Positions 63,801 to 64,000 of a stretch of DNA of 64,000 bases are shown here, in pieces (position 1 is the first letter of the stretch; the number at the start of each line of letters is the position of its first letter). The notes under the pieces are model-generated. The model did not search any database and was not told where the DNA came from. It saw only the letters and a list, made by a program, of their open reading frames with translations. Source of the DNA: Lachnospiraceae bacterium (GTDB lineage: Bacteria > Bacillota > Clostridia > Lachnospirales > Lachnospiraceae); the NCBI GenBank assembly GCA_015056735.1, contig SVFT01000007.1, forward strand, positions 1 through 64,000. The letters are read 5' to 3'. Both the position numbers and the translations under genes were made by a program.

Positions 63801-64000
63801 AAGACCACGCAGGATGGTTATGGGTACAGTATCCTTTACGGATATGAGCATCGTTCCGATAACGATATGCCGGTATGGCTGCAGCTGACGCCCAAGGCAT
63901 CCCAGATCGTCAATGCGACCAAGAACATTATCGTTCCGGCAGGCGTAGAATCCATTGATATCTGCGGCCCGGAGAACGGCTTCTATACGACGACCAAGAC
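60819..64000 (+). CDS. Large secreted leucine-rich repeat (BspA-like) protein, 3' truncated by the window
   Basis: An open frame runs from the ATG at 60819 (AGAGGGAAGG upstream) to the window edge, at least 1060 aa. A basic leader and hydrophobic span (~22-36) form a signal peptide. Several LRR_5 units are clear: GLYYIGNYAFQNS, LQKIGTRAFYNCTSL, VTEIGDGAFAKCSNL, MDIGDYAFYDC (within ~375-490) and another group with VKTIEAEAFANCPKL and VETVGERAFVNC (~765-795). The stop and any sorting signal are beyond the window. Co-transcription with class B sortase suggests that it is displayed on the cell surface, perhaps as an adhesin. Confidence 0.9.
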   Translation, partial: MAKEKKARKRIFDRRTRRISATCLLITSLAVASIPVPGNEAAGHQEYATTSYRDASDFDFDYDIGSGGTGTAYTDTTRPKMTFPSAVDLSVPTKTGSDYDEEVAGTAKWSGTIFYSGNTPFYQKQFLIRDYSTHPIIIAYNSSILKETLDIPETAFLNYAVIPKDCYDKFLGYIGDITVQMTDPDDAYPVVTAAGTSYPECVTNNCVYKWNTRVTPYTISTQYKLEGIQLANLIKKYLPQDYNSYRSQYEAWESADPATRPATGPVGTFSLSNMGDYALEFFCDAALAPDASVGANVDLRGCKLVMVYDSDASAGGEQRIYIPQVKNKDDPTSYNSQSLEIDESGFICSERTGFIEGIADHVFEGISNVREITCPKGLYYIGNYAFQNSSMMTKISVAGLQKIGTRAFYNCTSLQQVEFDQNYLGALNAIGMEAFSGSALTGFTVPYKVTEIGDGAFAKCSNLTSLSFVDGQYDTGGMDIGDYAFYDCGKLATVSWGDASDFITSLGKACFAMSSGEGAMTDFTFPRGLDTSWNNDYLLAGRGGLKTATLSFANYGYRSDATLPDKTFYNCYNLDYVDFSGGATSATQTCGRLKYDYYDTSSAPPANPKGLFYEVTNPDFYVRGPQLDYKMNTALPRSSTWDAKTMVSDVVPYLYFGSDGKEYYEVADKTNHYLLAITKADGILQSCSAYPEGSSVTTVTVPATVGGTAVTGIASGCFGEHIKSTMKELIFEDGSKIATIASSALADCKELKSVSIGDSVKTIEAEAFANCPKLTKITIGPNVETVGERAFVNCASSSSDDVNVKFVSPSDASKYEKLTIGTNAFTTNGNPLIFHGDIVVGYAPYEFAMDPNVYAKEATGLRICYKTDDPTNLTVIQNNATGQPTLVDYPFYNDMDKDNADYLTEVEKTFNEQYAAPGYDVYRDDYAVALGYKNGTKTLADVQAQKALSSNSDFIAAVDGGKTADEILAAADGPWRSSHRNTADTAWVDGYWYDKTTQDGYGYSILYGYEHRSDNDMPVWLQLTPKASQIVNATKNIIVPAGVESIDICGPENGFYTTTK

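Overview
The window looks like a chromosomal segment of a moderate-G+C, motile, anaerobic member of the Bacillota, most likely Clostridia/Lachnospiraceae. Four things support this. The gene families are Gram-positive in type: PTS Enzyme I/HPr, a T-box leader on pheST, a purine riboswitch, TmcAL, WalJ, EF-G-like and BMP-type nucleoside uptake. Energy metabolism is acetogenic (pta-ackA, ATP-dependent PEP carboxykinase). A CheV protein suggests motility. Ribosome binding sites are strong AGGAG types and promoters are classic sigma-A types with 17-base spacers. The genus cannot be fixed from the sequence alone.

Layout. 1-150: 3' tail of a 23S rRNA gene and its terminator, with no 5S gene after it. 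0.27-4.4 kb: cheV, a short SIR2-like protein and a long charge-segregated membrane protein with tandem repeats. 4.4-6.5 kb: hisH-hisF-ung. 6.5-8.1 kb: tRNA-Leu(CAA) and a MATE exporter. 8.1-10.1 kb: ptsI-ptsH. 10.2-19.8 kb: a long forward run of a zinc-finger anti-sigma-like protein, polA, coaE, an FtsA-like protein, walJ, an ACT protein, a UPF0210 protein and pepD. 19.9-21.1 kb: tmcAL, convergent with that run. 21.3-24.3 kb: pta-ackA, then yceD-rpmF. 24.4-27.9 kb: a metal (probably zinc) uptake operon behind a Fur-family operator. 27.9-30.7 kb: a LysR regulator divergent from leuCD. 30.7-35.5 kb: an M24 peptidase, pckA with a structured leader, and a dihydrouridine synthase. 35.5-41.1 kb: a probable 6S RNA, then a purine riboswitch controlling a four-gene BMP/nucleoside ABC importer. 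41.1-47.8 kb: T-box-pheS-pheT, an M18 aminopeptidase, queA and a PilZ protein. 47.9-51.1 kb (minus strand): aroF-tyrA-aroA. 51.4-64 kb: an EF-G paralogue, a secreted BspA-like protein, leuS, a pseudo-receiver/ComFB fusion, an orphan solute-binding lipoprotein, class B sortase, and a very large secreted leucine-rich-repeat protein cut by the window edge.

How the genes work together. Most of the window is core metabolism and information processing, arranged in short operons with clear promoters and hairpin terminators. The accessory interest lies in four places: the cheV-linked membrane protein; the zinc operon, whose binding protein has a poly-Glu loop; the purine riboswitch with unusual junctions; and the right-hand end, where a degenerate receiver-ComFB fusion, two BspA-like secreted proteins and a sortase suggest second-messenger signalling and cell-surface display. 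No CRISPR array, insertion sequence, prophage or integrase was seen.
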